A stretch of DNA of 53,388 bases from Chloroflexota bacterium (GCA_012729765.1 JAAYCM010000135.1:1-53388), one strand, 5' to 3'. Shown: positions 20,218 to 29,675, counted from the first letter of the stretch. Made by a program: numbers and translations. Notes: generated from the letters alone by a model not told the origin.

Positions 20218-20317
20218 CACTGCCAACCGCCTTTCTATTTCCGATCGTCAGAAACCGGCCCAGGCAGAGCCGGCTGAGATAATCCACGCGTCTTGCGGCC
20301 CTGCGCGGCGAAGCCGG

Positions 20318-20554
20318 TTATTTCATCTGGGTGTCGATGTAGGTGATGGCGTCGCCGACCGTCGTGATGCGCTGCGCTTCGTCGTCGGAAATCTCGCCGC
20401 CGAACTCGTCTTCGAAGGCCATGATCAGCTCGACCAGGTCCAGCGAGTCGGCTTCCAGATCCTCACGAAAACGGGCTTCCGGCTTGACTTTCTCCGCCTC
20501 TACGCCCAGCAGCTCAACGATGATCTCAGTCACGCGCTCCTGCGTCGTTGCCAT
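20318..20554 (-). CDS. acpP: Acyl carrier protein
   Basis: A 78-residue acidic four-helix protein. Ser37 in [10 protein letters not shown] is the 4'-phosphopantetheine attachment site, and the rest follows the fatty-acid-synthesis ACP pattern. GGAGG lies 8 bases before the ATG at 20554; the frame remains open upstream, but that part is promoter. It carries growing acyl chains in fatty acid synthesis in the cytosol. No fab genes are beside it, so it is transcribed alone from its own promoter, divergent from the isopentenyl-diphosphate isomerase. Confidence 0.96.
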   Translation of the reverse strand: MATTQERVTEIIVELLGVEAEKVKPEARFREDLEADSLDLVELIMAFEDEFGGEISDDEAQRITTVGDAITYIDTQMK

Positions 20555-20591
20555 GTTAATCTTCCTCCATTCGGTAAGATGGCTCAACTCT

Positions 20592-20620
20592 AGCGTAACG
20601 CCTGAGTAAACGCTGGTCAA
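20592..20620 (-). promoter_or_regulatory. acpP promoter
   Basis: On the minus strand TTGACC (20615-20620) and TACGCT (20592-20597) are 17 bp apart, 38 bases before the acpP start. Confidence 0.6.
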
Positions 20621-20657
20621 TTTTACAGCAGGTCTACCGCACAGAACAGCCAAAGCT

Positions 20658-20666
20658 TGCTATACT
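20658..20666 (+). promoter_or_regulatory. Extended -10 promoter for the isopentenyl-diphosphate isomerase
   Basis: TGC-TATACT is an extended −10 element; no good −35 lies upstream, as is usual for this class. It sits 77 bases before the start at 20743. Confidence 0.45.
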
Positions 20667-20742
20667 CTGTGCGATTGCGGAGTCTACATGCTCTGCGCGA
20701 TGCTGTCCAGACCGTGTACATCTCAAGGAACAACACAACCCA

Positions 20743-21786
20743 ATGTCAAAAGTTACGGATGGTTCGATAACCGAGCGCCGCAAGGATGAACATATCCGGA
20801 TCAACCTGGAAGAGCAGGTGCAGTTCCCGCGGCTGACGACCGGCCTGGAACACTACCGGTTCATGCATCAGGCCGTGCCGGAGCTTGATCTGGCCGAGAT
20901 CGACAGCGGGACGGTGATCTTTGGCAAGCGGCTGAACAGCCCGATCCTGATCTCGTCTATGACCGGCGGGACCGAGCGCGCGCAGAATATCAACCGCGTG
21001 CTGGCCGAGGCTGCCCAGGAAGCGCGGATCGCGATGGGGTTGGGATCGCAGCGGGCGGCTATCGAAGATGCCGGGCTGGCGGCGACCTATGACGTGCGGG
21101 CGGTCGCGCCCGATATTCCGCTGTTTGCCAACCTGGGCGCGGTGCAGCTCAACTACGGCTATGGGATCGACCAGTGCCGCCGCGCGGTCGAGATGATCGA
21201 GGCCGACGCGCTGATTCTGCATTTCAACGTGCTGCAAGAGGCGGTCCAGCCCGAAGGCGACGGCAATTTTCGCGGCCTGCTGGGCAAGGTCGAAGCGATC
21301 TGCCGCCAGCTTGAGGTGCCGGTAATTGCCAAAGAGGTCGGGTGGGGCTTCTCGCCGGATGCGGTGCGCCGGCTGGCCGATGCCGGTGTGGCCGCGATCG
21401 ATGTCGCCGGAGCGGGCGGAACATCGTGGAGCGAGGTCGAATACTACCGCGCGCCGAACGCCCAACATGCCAATGTCGCGCGCGCCTTCGCCGACTGGGG
21501 TATCCCGACTGCCGACGCGATCCGCTATGCGCGTGAGGCGGCGCCCGATCTGCCCGTAATCGCCAGCGGCGGCCTGCGCGATGGAATCGATATCGCCAAG
21601 TGCGTCGCGCTGGGGGCGACCCTGGGCGGGATCGCCGGGCCGTTCCTCAAAGCCGCCGACAGCGGTCTGGATGCGGCGCGCAAGCTGATCTGGGAGCTTT
21701 CGACGCAGATCCGGATCGCGATGTTTGCCAGCGGGGCCGCCGATATTGCTGCGCTGCAAAACATGCCCCTGCTGCGCGACGATTAA
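20743..21786 (+). CDS. fni: Isopentenyl-diphosphate delta-isomerase, type 2 (FMN)
   Basis: A 347-residue TIM-barrel flavoprotein. Family motifs are RKDEHIRI near the N-terminus, [52 protein letters not shown] (usually HLNPLQE), VIAKEVGWG and [16 protein letters not shown], ending with [12 protein letters not shown] and [11 protein letters not shown]. It interconverts isopentenyl and dimethylallyl diphosphate, using reduced FMN, Mg and NADPH, for isoprenoid synthesis. AAGGA lies about 13 bases upstream of the ATG. Its last bases overlap those of the convergent lipoprotein gene by three. Confidence 0.95.
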   Translation: MSKVTDGSITERRKDEHIRINLEEQVQFPRLTTGLEHYRFMHQAVPELDLAEIDSGTVIFGKRLNSPILISSMTGGTERAQNINRVLAEAAQEARIAMGLGSQRAAIEDAGLAATYDVRAVAPDIPLFANLGAVQLNYGYGIDQCRRAVEMIEADALILHFNVLQEAVQPEGDGNFRGLLGKVEAICRQLEVPVIAKEVGWGFSPDAVRRLADAGVAAIDVAGAGGTSWSEVEYYRAPNAQHANVARAFADWGIPTADAIRYAREAAPDLPVIASGGLRDGIDIAKCVALGATLGGIAGPFLKAADSGLDAARKLIWELSTQIRIAMFASGAADIAALQNMPLLRDD

Positions 21787-22262
21787 TCCGCGAGCAGCGT
21801 CTCGGCTTCGGCCAGCGCATCCCCGGCGGACCGTACAGCCAGCAGGCCCCGATTGATGGTCTGCGGATCGATGTTTTGGCGCGGGTTGCGGCATTCCGAC
21901 TGCCACAGCCGCGCTGCTTCATCCAGATCGATCGCGGCCCGGCGCAGCAGACCGGCCAGTTCCGCCTGGTCGGGATCGCCACCGGCGATGTTTTCCGGGC
22001 CGGGCGGGGTGAGATCGTCCCCACACTGAACCTGCTCCCCGGCGGCCAGCCCTTCCCACACGGCGGCCAGGGCGGTATGCGCCGCGCGCAGCCGCTCGTA
22101 GTCGCGCTGCAAGTCGAGCCGGGCCGGGGCGAGTGTGCTGTTCTCCGGCGGGGATTCGGTATTGGTGGGGGTGGGCGACGGCTCATCATCACCGCCGCAC
22201 GCCGCCAGAACGAGCGCCATTCCCAACACGAGTACGAGTCCGAGCCATTGCAGCCGCAGCAT
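21783..22262 (-). CDS. Small lipoprotein of unknown function
   Basis: A 159-residue protein with a hydrophobic signal ending in the lipobox LAAC (Cys22), then a Gly/Asp/Pro/Thr-rich linker and a mostly helical domain containing two cysteines (near positions 80 and 125), which could form a disulphide outside the cell. No family was recognised. It begins 4 bases after the hemW stop and so is the second gene of that operon. Its stop overlaps the end of the convergent isomerase gene. Confidence 0.8.
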   Translation of the reverse strand: MLRLQWLGLVLVLGMALVLAACGGDDEPSPTPTNTESPPENSTLAPARLDLQRDYERLRAAHTALAAVWEGLAAGEQVQCGDDLTPPGPENIAGGDPDQAELAGLLRRAAIDLDEAARLWQSECRNPRQNIDPQTINRGLLAVRSAGDALAEAETLLAD

Positions 22263-22266
22263 AGGA

Positions 22267-23487
22267 TTACTCCTGGATGAATTCGGCGAAAACGTGATTG
22301 CCCAGCAGCCGCCCGCGCGGAGTCAGGCGAACCTGATCGGCGGTGGGCAGCTCGACCAGCCCGAACGCGATCAGGCGGTCCAGCTCAGCCCCATAGACCT
22401 CCCACAGGTCGCGCCCGAACCAGGCGCGAAACGTGCTGAGCGCGACGCCTTCCTGCACCAGGCGCAGCCCCATCATCATCGTTTCGACCATTGCCTGCCG
22501 GGCGTCAATCGGCTCGATGGTGTCAGTCGCGGCGGAAGCCGGGTAGGGCAGCGGCGCGGGCTGCTGCTGAATGCGCTCGATATAGTGCGCCGGGTGCAGC
22601 ACGGTAACTGTGCGCTTGCCGCCCGCGTAGCCGTGCGCGCCCGCACCCAGGCCGAGATAGGGCAGGCTGCGCCAGTAGTGCAGATTGTGGCGGCAGGCCA
22701 GCCCAGGCCGCGCCCAATTGCTGATCTCGTACTGCTCGAAACCGGCACGCGCCAGCCGCTCGTCGGCCCACTCGTACATGTCGGCGGCCAGATCGGAATC
22801 GGGCGCGGGCAGGTGCCCCCGCTCGACCCAGCGCTGCATGGGTGTGCCATCTTCGAGGCCCAGGCTGTACATCGAAAGATGATCGGGGCCGATATCGAGC
22901 GCCGTTTCCAGGCTGGTCTGCCACATATCGAGCGTTTGCTGCGGCACGCCGTAGATCAGGTCGAGGCTGATATTCTCGAACCCGGCGGCGCGGGCCAGAG
23001 TAACTGTCTCGCGCACCTCGTCCACGCCATGCCCGCGCGCGAAGAGATGCAGCTCGCGGGCGTGCGCCGACTGCATCCCCACGCTCAGCCGGTTGACGCC
23101 GATGGCGCGCAGCTCCTGTAGATAGGCACGGTCGGTCGTGCCGGGGTTGGCTTCCAACGTGATTTCGACATCAGGCGCGAGATCAAAGACTTCGGCACAG
23201 GCATCGAGCAGGGGCGCAATCAGCCTGGGCGGGATCAGGCTGGGCGTCCCGCCGCCGAAATAGATCGTTACTGCCGGGCGGCGCGCGCTGCCCGCCACCA
23301 GCCGCGTCTCACGAATCAAGGCCTCGGCATAGCCCGGGATCAGGCTCTCAAGGCGGGTATAGGTATTAAAGGCGCAGTAGGTGCAGCGAATCTGGCAGAA
23401 CGGAATATGATAATAGAGAGCCAGAGGTGATTCGGGCAAATGCACACCCGATGTAACACTGCCAGGGGCGTAGGGTCGTTGAGGCAT
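22267..23487 (-). CDS. hemW: Heme chaperone HemW (radical SAM, coproporphyrinogen oxidase-like)
   Basis: A 406-residue radical SAM protein. Cys31, Cys35 and Cys38 (CQIRCTYC) bind the 4Fe-4S cluster. IYFGGGTPSLI, EANPG, GVNRLSVGMQS, ISLDLIYGVPQQT and YEISNWARPG are typical of HemW, and the short spacing in the cluster motif without the HemN-specific N-terminal segment supports HemW over HemN. HemW binds heme and inserts it into respiratory proteins rather than oxidising coproporphyrinogen. The C-terminal winged-helix-like domain (about 310-406) is present. A 22-residue N-terminal extension precedes the barrel. Confidence 0.88.
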   Translation of the reverse strand: MPQRPYAPGSVTSGVHLPESPLALYYHIPFCQIRCTYCAFNTYTRLESLIPGYAEALIRETRLVAGSARRPAVTIYFGGGTPSLIPPRLIAPLLDACAEVFDLAPDVEITLEANPGTTDRAYLQELRAIGVNRLSVGMQSAHARELHLFARGHGVDEVRETVTLARAAGFENISLDLIYGVPQQTLDMWQTSLETALDIGPDHLSMYSLGLEDGTPMQRWVERGHLPAPDSDLAADMYEWADERLARAGFEQYEISNWARPGLACRHNLHYWRSLPYLGLGAGAHGYAGGKRTVTVLHPAHYIERIQQQPAPLPYPASAATDTIEPIDARQAMVETMMMGLRLVQEGVALSTFRAWFGRDLWEVYGAELDRLIAFGLVELPTADQVRLTPRGRLLGNHVFAEFIQE

Positions 23488-23512
23488 GATGAGCCACTCT
23501 TTATCAGCACAA

Positions 23513-23541
23513 TTGCGTGAACGTTATCGCGACACTATAAT
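23513..23541 (+). promoter_or_regulatory. Promoter of the kinase-phosphatase island
   Basis: TTGCGT at 23513-23518 and a perfect TATAAT at 23536-23541, 17 bp apart, lie 66 bases before the kinase start. It is among the best promoter matches in the window and the only clear one before the seven same-strand genes up to 30203. Confidence 0.7.
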
Positions 23542-23607
23542 AGCGGCAAAATTGAGCAGAATCGATGATTGGTCCCTCTCCGCCCGCTCTAGAAAAGGTT
23601 GCGCTTA

Positions 23608-25512
23608 ATGGTTGATACGCAGAAATTCGGCAGAAACCTACCGGATAAGCCTCTGGGCGACGGCGCACTGCAGCCCGGCTCGGTGCTGCAAGGACGTTAT
23701 CGTATCAGCGGCGTCATCGGCGTGGGCGGGATGGGATCGGTCTACCAGGCGCGCGACCTGCGGTTTCCGAATGTGACGCGCTACGTTGCCGTCAAGGAAA
23801 TGCTGAACCTGACGGCGGACCAGTCGGTGCGCGAGACAATGCTGCGGACCTTCGAGCGCGAGTCCGACATGCTGGCGTCGCTCAGTCATCCTGCCGTGCC
23901 GGAAATTTACGATTACTTTTCCAGCAAAGACCGTGCCTACCTGGTGATGGAGTTTATCAACGGGCGCGACCTGGAAGCAATGATCGGCACCGGGGGAGAG
24001 CGTCCATCGGTGGAAACGGTGCTGCAATGGGCGCGCGAAATGTGCGATGTGCTGGGCTATCTGCACCAGCACGAGCCAGAGCCGATCATCTTCCGCGATG
24101 TCAAGCCGTCGAACATCATGATCGACGAGCACGGGCGGCTGCGGCTGGTGGACTTCGGGATTGCGAAGACCTTCCAGGTGGGGCAAAAGGGGACGATGAT
24201 CGGGACTGAGGGCTATTCCGCGCCGGAGCAGTACCGGGGCGAGGCCAGCCCGGCCAGCGATGTTTACGGCGTGGGCGCGACGCTGCACCATATCCTGACG
24301 GGGCGCGATCCGCGTCTGGAGCCGCCATTCACGTTTGCCGATCGCCCCATTCGTGACTCCAACAGCGATGTGCCGCCCGCCTTGGAAGAGATCATCATGA
24401 AGGCGCTGGCCTTCAACCCCACCGAGCGCTATCCGAGTGCGGTCGCCATGAAAGAAGCGCTTGACGCTTTGAGCAAGCCCAGCGTCTTCACCCTGAATCG
24501 CGGCCTCGAAGACCAGGCCGAAGACGGCGAGTGGGGACAGGTCGAGGATGATGTGCGGATGCTGTGGAGCTTCCAGTGCGAGGACGAGGTGCGTTCCTCG
24601 CCAGTCGTCCATCGCGGCGTGCTGTACGTGGGAGCCTACGACAACAACCTCTATGCCGTCAATACCAACGATGGCAGCTTCCGCTGGAAGTACGCGACCG
24701 AAGAGGGCATCTCATCCTCACCCGCGATTGCCGAGACCGAGAATCTGGTGCTGTTCGGATCGATTGACCAGCTGCTCTATGCCGTCGATACACGCGTCGG
24801 ACACCTGGCGTGGACCGTGCCCACCAAGGGGCCGGTCCAGTCATCGCCGGCAGTGGCCCATGGTCATGTCTTTTTCGGCAGCGACGACGGCAACCTCTAC
24901 GCGGCGCGGCTGGCGATGGGGCGGATTCAGTGGAAGTGGAGCGGCGGGGTGCCGATCCGCTCGCGGCCCTGCATCGCTGGGGACTCGATTGTGGTCGGGC
25001 TGGAGTCAGGTGAGGTTGCCTGCGTCGATCTGTCGGGGCAGGTGGCGTGGCGTTTCAAGGCCAAACGGGCTGTGACCTCAAGCCCGGTCGAGCACGATGG
25101 GCTGGTGTTCTTCGGCTCGCTGGACTGGCATCTCTATGCGCTTGATATCACGCGCGGCTGGAAGGTGTGGGCCTTCCGCACCAACAAGCCGGTTATTTCG
25201 TCGCCGGCGGTCGGTGATGGCAAGGTCTTTGTCGGCTCGGTCGATGGCAACCTGTATGCCATCGACATTGCGAGCGGCAGGGAACGCTGGCATTTCACCA
25301 CCGGGGGACAGATCACGTCTTCGCCCATCTATGCCAACGGGGCCGTGTATTTCGGCGGGATCGACGGGAAAGTCTACAGCCTGGACGGCAAGAACGGGCA
25401 ACTGCGGTGGAGCTTTGAGACGAAAGGGCCGGTGCCCTCGTCTCCCACCGTGCAGGGCGATGTTGTGTATATCGGTTCGATGGATCACCATATTTACGCG
25501 CTCAACGCGTAG
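23608..25512 (+). CDS. Ser/Thr protein kinase with PQQ-type beta-propeller
   Basis: A 634-residue kinase fusion. The kinase domain covers about 30-295: GVGGMGSVY (glycine loop), Lys63 in VAVKE, catalytic FRDVKPSN (Asp164, Asn169; Phe replaces the usual His), Asp182 in DFG, and SAPEQYRG. Residues about 325-634 form a PQQ/BamB-like propeller of repeated blades (VYVGAYDNNLYAV..., SSPAV..., FFGSDDGNLYAA). Such sensor domains are normally outside the cell, but no membrane helix lies between the domains, so the whole protein should be cytosolic. ATG at 23608 follows AAAAGG. It heads the operon with the PP2C phosphatase that probably reverses its action. Confidence 0.93.
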   Translation: MVDTQKFGRNLPDKPLGDGALQPGSVLQGRYRISGVIGVGGMGSVYQARDLRFPNVTRYVAVKEMLNLTADQSVRETMLRTFERESDMLASLSHPAVPEIYDYFSSKDRAYLVMEFINGRDLEAMIGTGGERPSVETVLQWAREMCDVLGYLHQHEPEPIIFRDVKPSNIMIDEHGRLRLVDFGIAKTFQVGQKGTMIGTEGYSAPEQYRGEASPASDVYGVGATLHHILTGRDPRLEPPFTFADRPIRDSNSDVPPALEEIIMKALAFNPTERYPSAVAMKEALDALSKPSVFTLNRGLEDQAEDGEWGQVEDDVRMLWSFQCEDEVRSSPVVHRGVLYVGAYDNNLYAVNTNDGSFRWKYATEEGISSSPAIAETENLVLFGSIDQLLYAVDTRVGHLAWTVPTKGPVQSSPAVAHGHVFFGSDDGNLYAARLAMGRIQWKWSGGVPIRSRPCIAGDSIVVGLESGEVACVDLSGQVAWRFKAKRAVTSSPVEHDGLVFFGSLDWHLYALDITRGWKVWAFRTNKPVISSPAVGDGKVFVGSVDGNLYAIDIASGRERWHFTTGGQITSSPIYANGAVYFGGIDGKVYSLDGKNGQLRWSFETKGPVPSSPTVQGDVVYIGSMDHHIYALNA

Positions 25513-25531
25513 TGGGCCAGGGAAAAACACC

Positions 25532-26563
25532 ATGGATTTTTTGCGCCGTATCCTCGGGCGACCCGACAACTCGACGGCTGTTGGGCCTTCCAATGACGGA
25601 ATTCAGATCACGCAAGACAGCGCTGAGCCAGCCCGCCCGCCGGAGCCGGTGATCGAGCCGCCGGTGAATGGAGCCGTAGCTGCCAACGAAGCCGCCCCGA
25701 CCGTCGTCGCCGATGTACCACCCCCTAAGAAGGTCGAAATGGCCGGCACACGCCCGCTGCCGCCAATCGAGCCGATGGTGCCAGGGCCGGGCCAACGACT
25801 GCATTTTGGGCAGCTTAGCGATGTGGGTATGGCGCGCACGAACAACCAGGACGCGGTGCTGAGTATCGTCGCATCCAGCAGCAGCAACGACGATCTGCCG
25901 GACTTCGGCCTGTTTGTTGTGGCCGACGGGATGGGTGGGCATCACGATGGCGAAAAGGCCTCGGCGCTGGCGACGCGCATCGTGTCGGAGCACGTGATCG
26001 AGCAGATTTTCATGGCGATGCTGACGCAGCGCATGAACGATCCCGACCGCCCAACCATCACCGACGTGCTGCGTGAGGCCGTGCAGCATGCCAACGATAT
26101 CGTCAGCGACCGCGTGCCGGATGGCGGGACGACCGTCACCTCGGCGGTGATTCTGGGCGATCTGGCTTACGTTGTGCACGTGGGAGACAGTCGCGCCTAT
26201 CTCGTAACGCCAGAAGGCATCGAGCAGCTCACGCGCGATCATTCCCTGGTGCAGCGGCTGATCGAATTGGACCAACTGACGCCAGAAGAGGCAGCAGAAC
26301 ACCCACAGCGGAATGTGCTGTATCGCGCGTTGGGTCAGAGCGAGAACCTGGATGTGGACGCGATCACGCGCCGGCTGGGACCGCATGCGCGCCTGCTGCT
26401 GTGCAGCGACGGGCTGTGGAACCTGGTTACCGAGGAGACGATCCGCACGGTGGTGCAGGAGTGTCTGGATCCGCAAGAGGCGTGCAAGCGGCTGGTCGAT
26501 CTGGCGAACGAGCGGGGCGGGCCAGATAATGTGACTGTCATCCTGGTACAGGTTCCCGGCTGA
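25532..26563 (+). CDS. PP2C-family Ser/Thr protein phosphatase
   Basis: A 343-residue protein with a proline- and alanine-rich N-terminal region (about 15-85) and a PP2C domain. Metal-binding motifs are visible: RTNNQDAV, VADGMGGH, GDSRAYL, CSDGLWNLV and GGPDNVTVI. It removes phosphate from Ser/Thr residues using two Mn or Mg ions and lacks a membrane segment. ATG at 25532 follows GGGAAA; the frame extends back into the kinase gene without a start signal. Lying 19 bases after the kinase, it is the natural antagonist of that enzyme. Confidence 0.93.
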   Translation: MDFLRRILGRPDNSTAVGPSNDGIQITQDSAEPARPPEPVIEPPVNGAVAANEAAPTVVADVPPPKKVEMAGTRPLPPIEPMVPGPGQRLHFGQLSDVGMARTNNQDAVLSIVASSSSNDDLPDFGLFVVADGMGGHHDGEKASALATRIVSEHVIEQIFMAMLTQRMNDPDRPTITDVLREAVQHANDIVSDRVPDGGTTVTSAVILGDLAYVVHVGDSRAYLVTPEGIEQLTRDHSLVQRLIELDQLTPEEAAEHPQRNVLYRALGQSENLDVDAITRRLGPHARLLLCSDGLWNLVTEETIRTVVQECLDPQEACKRLVDLANERGGPDNVTVILVQVPG

Positions 26564-26592
26564 GTCGGTGGCGCGCGCAAAAGGAACTGCTC

Positions 26593-28086
26593 ATGGACGT
26601 ATCGCGTAACTGGTACGCGGTTCTGGGGGTTGCACCGGGAGCCACTCAGGAAGATATCCGCGAGGCTTACCGGGTGGCGGCACGCCGCCTGCATCCGGAT
26701 GCCAATCGAAATGAGGGCGCAGACTACCTCTTTCGCGATATTGCGGCGGCCTATGCGGTGCTCGGCAACTCGTCGCAGCGCGCAGCCTACGACTCCGCAC
26801 GCGAGCATTTCAAGGACGATCCGGGCTACTTCTCGCTGCGCGTAACGCCAAGCAAGCGGGTGATCAGCGTGATGAGCGAGCCGCAGGTACTCTACCTGTT
26901 GGCGGAGATTACCCCGCGCCGTCAGCCCGCACAAAAGAAGCAGGACGCACGCCTCAACCTGACGCTGGTTCTGGACCGTAGCAAGTCGATGCGCGGCATC
27001 CGGCTCGACAAAGTCAAGATCGCGGCCAACCAGATCATCGATCAGCTTTCACCGGAAGACATTCTGTCGGTGATTACCTTCAGCGACCGCGCCGACGTTC
27101 TGATTCCGGCCTCGACTGCATCCGACAAGGTCGCCATGCGCTCGATGATCAGTATCATGCGCGCCGACGGCGGGACCGAGGTCTTTCATGGGCTGCAAGC
27201 GGGCTTTGAGCAGAACAAGCGGCACTTTGGCCCGCGTCTGGTCAACCACATCATTCTGATTACCGATGGCCGGACCTTTGGCGACGAGTCACAATGCCTG
27301 GAGCTGGCTGAAAAAGCCGCCGCTAAGGGAATCAGCATCAGCGCGATGGGCATTGGCGACGAGTGGAACGATAAGTTCCTCGACGCGCTTGCCTCGCGCA
27401 CGGGCGGAACCTCAGCCTACATCAACTCCCCGACTGCCGTGGTGCGCTTCCTGAACGAGCGTGTCCGCAGCCTGGGGAATGCCTTTGCCGAGCGCCTTCA
27501 GTTTGCTGTCGCGCCGGATGCGGATATCGATCTGGAATCGCTCTTTAAGCTTCAACCCACGCCCCAGCCGACCGAGGTTGCGCCGCAGCCGATCCCGATC
27601 GGCGTGCTCGAAAACAACCGCCCGATGTCGTTTCTGATCCAGTTGCAGATGCCGCCCAGCCCTAAGCCGGGCTTCCGGACGGTAGCACGCCTGGACGCTG
27701 CCGGTGATGTGCTGGCCGCCAACCGGCAGGCCTACCGGGTGCTCTCCGATATCGCCGTTGAAATCAGCGACAATCCGCCGGTTGAGGAGCCGCCGCTGGC
27801 GATCCTGGACGCGCTGGGCAAGCTGACACTCTATCGGATGCAGCAGAAGGCCGAAGAGGCTTTGGCGTCGGGCCAGCCTGCGGAAGCGACACGTCATCTT
27901 GAGAATCTGGCGACGCGCCTGCTAGCTTCGGGACAAACGGAGCTGGCGCAGCAAGCGATCATCGAGGCGCGCCGCATCGCCCATACCAGCGCGTTATCGG
28001 AAGAGGGACGCAAGAACTTGAAATTTGGAACCCGGATGCTGTTAGCTGCTCCTGAGCAGACGGATCAGCAGGAAGACGACGCATGA
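26593..28086 (+). CDS. J-domain (DnaJ) fused to von Willebrand factor A domain
   Basis: A 497-residue protein. Residues 5-70 are a J-domain with the intact HPD motif (34-36) that stimulates DnaK ATPase. A VWA domain follows (about 118-300), with MIDAS residues Asp128, Ser130 and Ser132 in LVLDRSKSM, GGTE, and LITDGRTFGD, so metal-dependent ligand binding is expected. About 330-410 is beta-rich after a Pro/Gln linker, and the last 90 residues are helical and TPR-like. J-domain plus VWA is an unusual pairing; it could recruit the Hsp70 chaperone to a VWA-bound client. AAAGGA precedes the ATG, and the stop overlaps the FHA gene start (ATGA). Confidence 0.88.
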   Translation: MDVSRNWYAVLGVAPGATQEDIREAYRVAARRLHPDANRNEGADYLFRDIAAAYAVLGNSSQRAAYDSAREHFKDDPGYFSLRVTPSKRVISVMSEPQVLYLLAEITPRRQPAQKKQDARLNLTLVLDRSKSMRGIRLDKVKIAANQIIDQLSPEDILSVITFSDRADVLIPASTASDKVAMRSMISIMRADGGTEVFHGLQAGFEQNKRHFGPRLVNHIILITDGRTFGDESQCLELAEKAAAKGISISAMGIGDEWNDKFLDALASRTGGTSAYINSPTAVVRFLNERVRSLGNAFAERLQFAVAPDADIDLESLFKLQPTPQPTEVAPQPIPIGVLENNRPMSFLIQLQMPPSPKPGFRTVARLDAAGDVLAANRQAYRVLSDIAVEISDNPPVEEPPLAILDALGKLTLYRMQQKAEEALASGQPAEATRHLENLATRLLASGQTELAQQAIIEARRIAHTSALSEEGRKNLKFGTRMLLAAPEQTDQQEDDA

Positions 28087-28580
28087 AATCCTGTCCATTC
28101 TGTGCATACCCCAACCGCGAGGGGGTCTTGTTTTGTGAGGAGTGCGGGCACCCGTTTACGGGTAGTACCCAGCATTTGAGCACCCGTGTCATCACCAGCG
28201 AGCAGGTCCAGGCCCAGGGTCGGATTACCTGGGGCACGGCGCGCTTTAGCGGGAACTCTTCGATCGTGGTCCAGGTCCGCGATTATTCCGAGCCGGTAAT
28301 CCTGGGGTCCAAAGAAGAGCTGATGGTTGGGCGTGCCGACACACAATCCAACTTTGCCCCCGATCTGGACCTTGATCAATACGGAGGGGCGGATCAAGGC
28401 GTGTCGCGCCGCCATGCCGTCATCCGCCGGGGCGAGGATACGCTGACCCTGACCGATCTCGGCAGCACGAACGGCACCTACCTCAACGGACAGCGGCTGC
28501 TTCCCAACCAGTCGCGCGTGCTGCGAGATGGCGACGAGGTGCGAGCGGGCCGGCTGGTCTTTCATATCTTCTTCAAGTGA
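28083..28580 (+). CDS. Zinc-ribbon FHA-domain protein
   Basis: A 165-residue protein with an N-terminal zinc ribbon (CPFC at 4-7 and CEEC at 18-21) and a forkhead-associated domain from about 75 to 165. FHA motifs are VGRAD, VSRRHAVI and STNGTYLNG, the residues that bind phosphothreonine. It therefore probably reads the phosphorylation mark written by the kinase at 23608 and erased by the PP2C at 25532. It is translationally coupled to the J-domain/VWA gene (ATGA overlap), which suggests that those two proteins work together. Confidence 0.92.
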   Translation: MKSCPFCAYPNREGVLFCEECGHPFTGSTQHLSTRVITSEQVQAQGRITWGTARFSGNSSIVVQVRDYSEPVILGSKEELMVGRADTQSNFAPDLDLDQYGGADQGVSRRHAVIRRGEDTLTLTDLGSTNGTYLNGQRLLPNQSRVLRDGDEVRAGRLVFHIFFK

Positions 28581-28608
28581 GATCCTTTCGACAAACAGGT
28601 GAGATTTG

Positions 28609-28848
28609 ATGCAGACCGTACTGATTCACATGGCCAATGAGGAACCGATCCTGGCGGAAGTCGAACAACTGCCCGGAGTAAATGATCAACTGCTTTACTG
28701 CATGAACCCACGCCGCCGCGACGGAAAAGACCTGCACTATGTTTTACCCGAAGTGCAGACGATCATTCTGCCCTGGTGGCGCATCAACTTTGTCGAAGTG
28801 ATGCCGACCGGCGAAGAGGAAGAGATCGTCGCGTTCTACCGAGACTGA
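28609..28848 (+). CDS. Small protein of unknown function in the signalling island, 79 aa
   Basis: This 79-residue acidic protein ([14 protein letters not shown]...) has no recognised motif, membrane helix or signal. It looks like a compact beta-rich domain with a [10 protein letters not shown] strand and a Glu-rich tail. AGGTGAG lies about 7 bases before the ATG. It lies between the FHA protein and the OmpR-type regulator on the same strand with short gaps, so it is probably co-expressed and may be an adaptor of the system. Confidence 0.75.
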   Translation: MQTVLIHMANEEPILAEVEQLPGVNDQLLYCMNPRRRDGKDLHYVLPEVQTIILPWWRINFVEVMPTGEEEEIVAFYRD

Positions 28849-28885
28849 TCTGCCGAGAGTCATACCGAGTGGGGAGATTCCCTGT

Positions 28886-29626
28886 ATGAGTGGCAAACCT
28901 CCGCGTCCCATGCCACGGGATGCCAAGCGGATTCTGGTGGTGGATGACGAGCCGCGCATGATCGGCTTTATCCGCATGAACCTGGAACTGGAAGGCTACC
29001 AGGTGCTTGAGGCCCATACCGGGCTGGAAGCGCTGGAGATGATCCGAACCCAACTGCCAGACCTGGTGCTGCTGGACGTGATGATGCCGCAGCTTGACGG
29101 CTTCGAGACGCTGCGGATGCTGCGCGAGTTTTCGAGCATCCCGGTGATCATGCTGACGGCTAAAGGCGAGGAAGACGACAAGGTCTATGGGCTGGAACTG
29201 GGGGCCGACGACTATGTGACCAAGCCCTTCGGCTCGCGCGAGCTGTCGAGCCGGGTGCGGGCCGTGCTGCGCCGCGCCGAGATGCCGAGCGCCTCGCCCG
29301 ATCAGGCCGTACTGCGCATCGACGACCGGCTGAGCGTGGACTTCAACCGCCGCGAGGTGATCGTCAGCGGTGAGCATATCAAGCTGCGCCCGACCGAGTA
29401 CCGGCTGCTCTACCACCTGATCGAGAACGCCGGCTGGACCGTCCCACACGAGCAGCTGCTCGCCAAAGTGTGGGGCTATGAGTACCGCGACGAGACGCAT
29501 TATGTCCGGCTGTATGTGAACTATCTGCGCGAGAAGATCGAGGAAGACCCGTCTAATCCCAAATACATCCTGACCGAGCGCGGCGTCGGCTATCGTTTTG
29601 TCGATTTCAAGAATCAGGAAGTCTGA
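28886..29626 (+). CDS. OmpR/PhoB-family response regulator
   Basis: A 246-residue two-domain regulator. The receiver has D20-D21, phosphoacceptor Asp64 (LVLLDVMMP), Thr91 and Lys113 (YVTKPF). The C-terminal winged helix (about 145-243) has [12 protein letters not shown] and [14 protein letters not shown], ending in GVGYRFVD. It binds DNA when phosphorylated. No histidine kinase is adjacent, so it is an orphan; it could be phosphorylated by a distant kinase or, given its place in the operon, on Ser/Thr. GGGGAG precedes the ATG. Confidence 0.95.
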   Translation: MSGKPPRPMPRDAKRILVVDDEPRMIGFIRMNLELEGYQVLEAHTGLEALEMIRTQLPDLVLLDVMMPQLDGFETLRMLREFSSIPVIMLTAKGEEDDKVYGLELGADDYVTKPFGSRELSSRVRAVLRRAEMPSASPDQAVLRIDDRLSVDFNRREVIVSGEHIKLRPTEYRLLYHLIENAGWTVPHEQLLAKVWGYEYRDETHYVRLYVNYLREKIEEDPSNPKYILTERGVGYRFVDFKNQEV

Positions 29627-29675
29627 GCGGGGCGCACAGCCCTACCGCGACGTGTGCGGGTGAGGAGAGACGCGG

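Noticed and set aside
20218..20317. Inverted repeat CCGGC/GCCGG as a terminator before acpP
   Set aside because: The stem is only 5 bp and there is no T-run on either strand.
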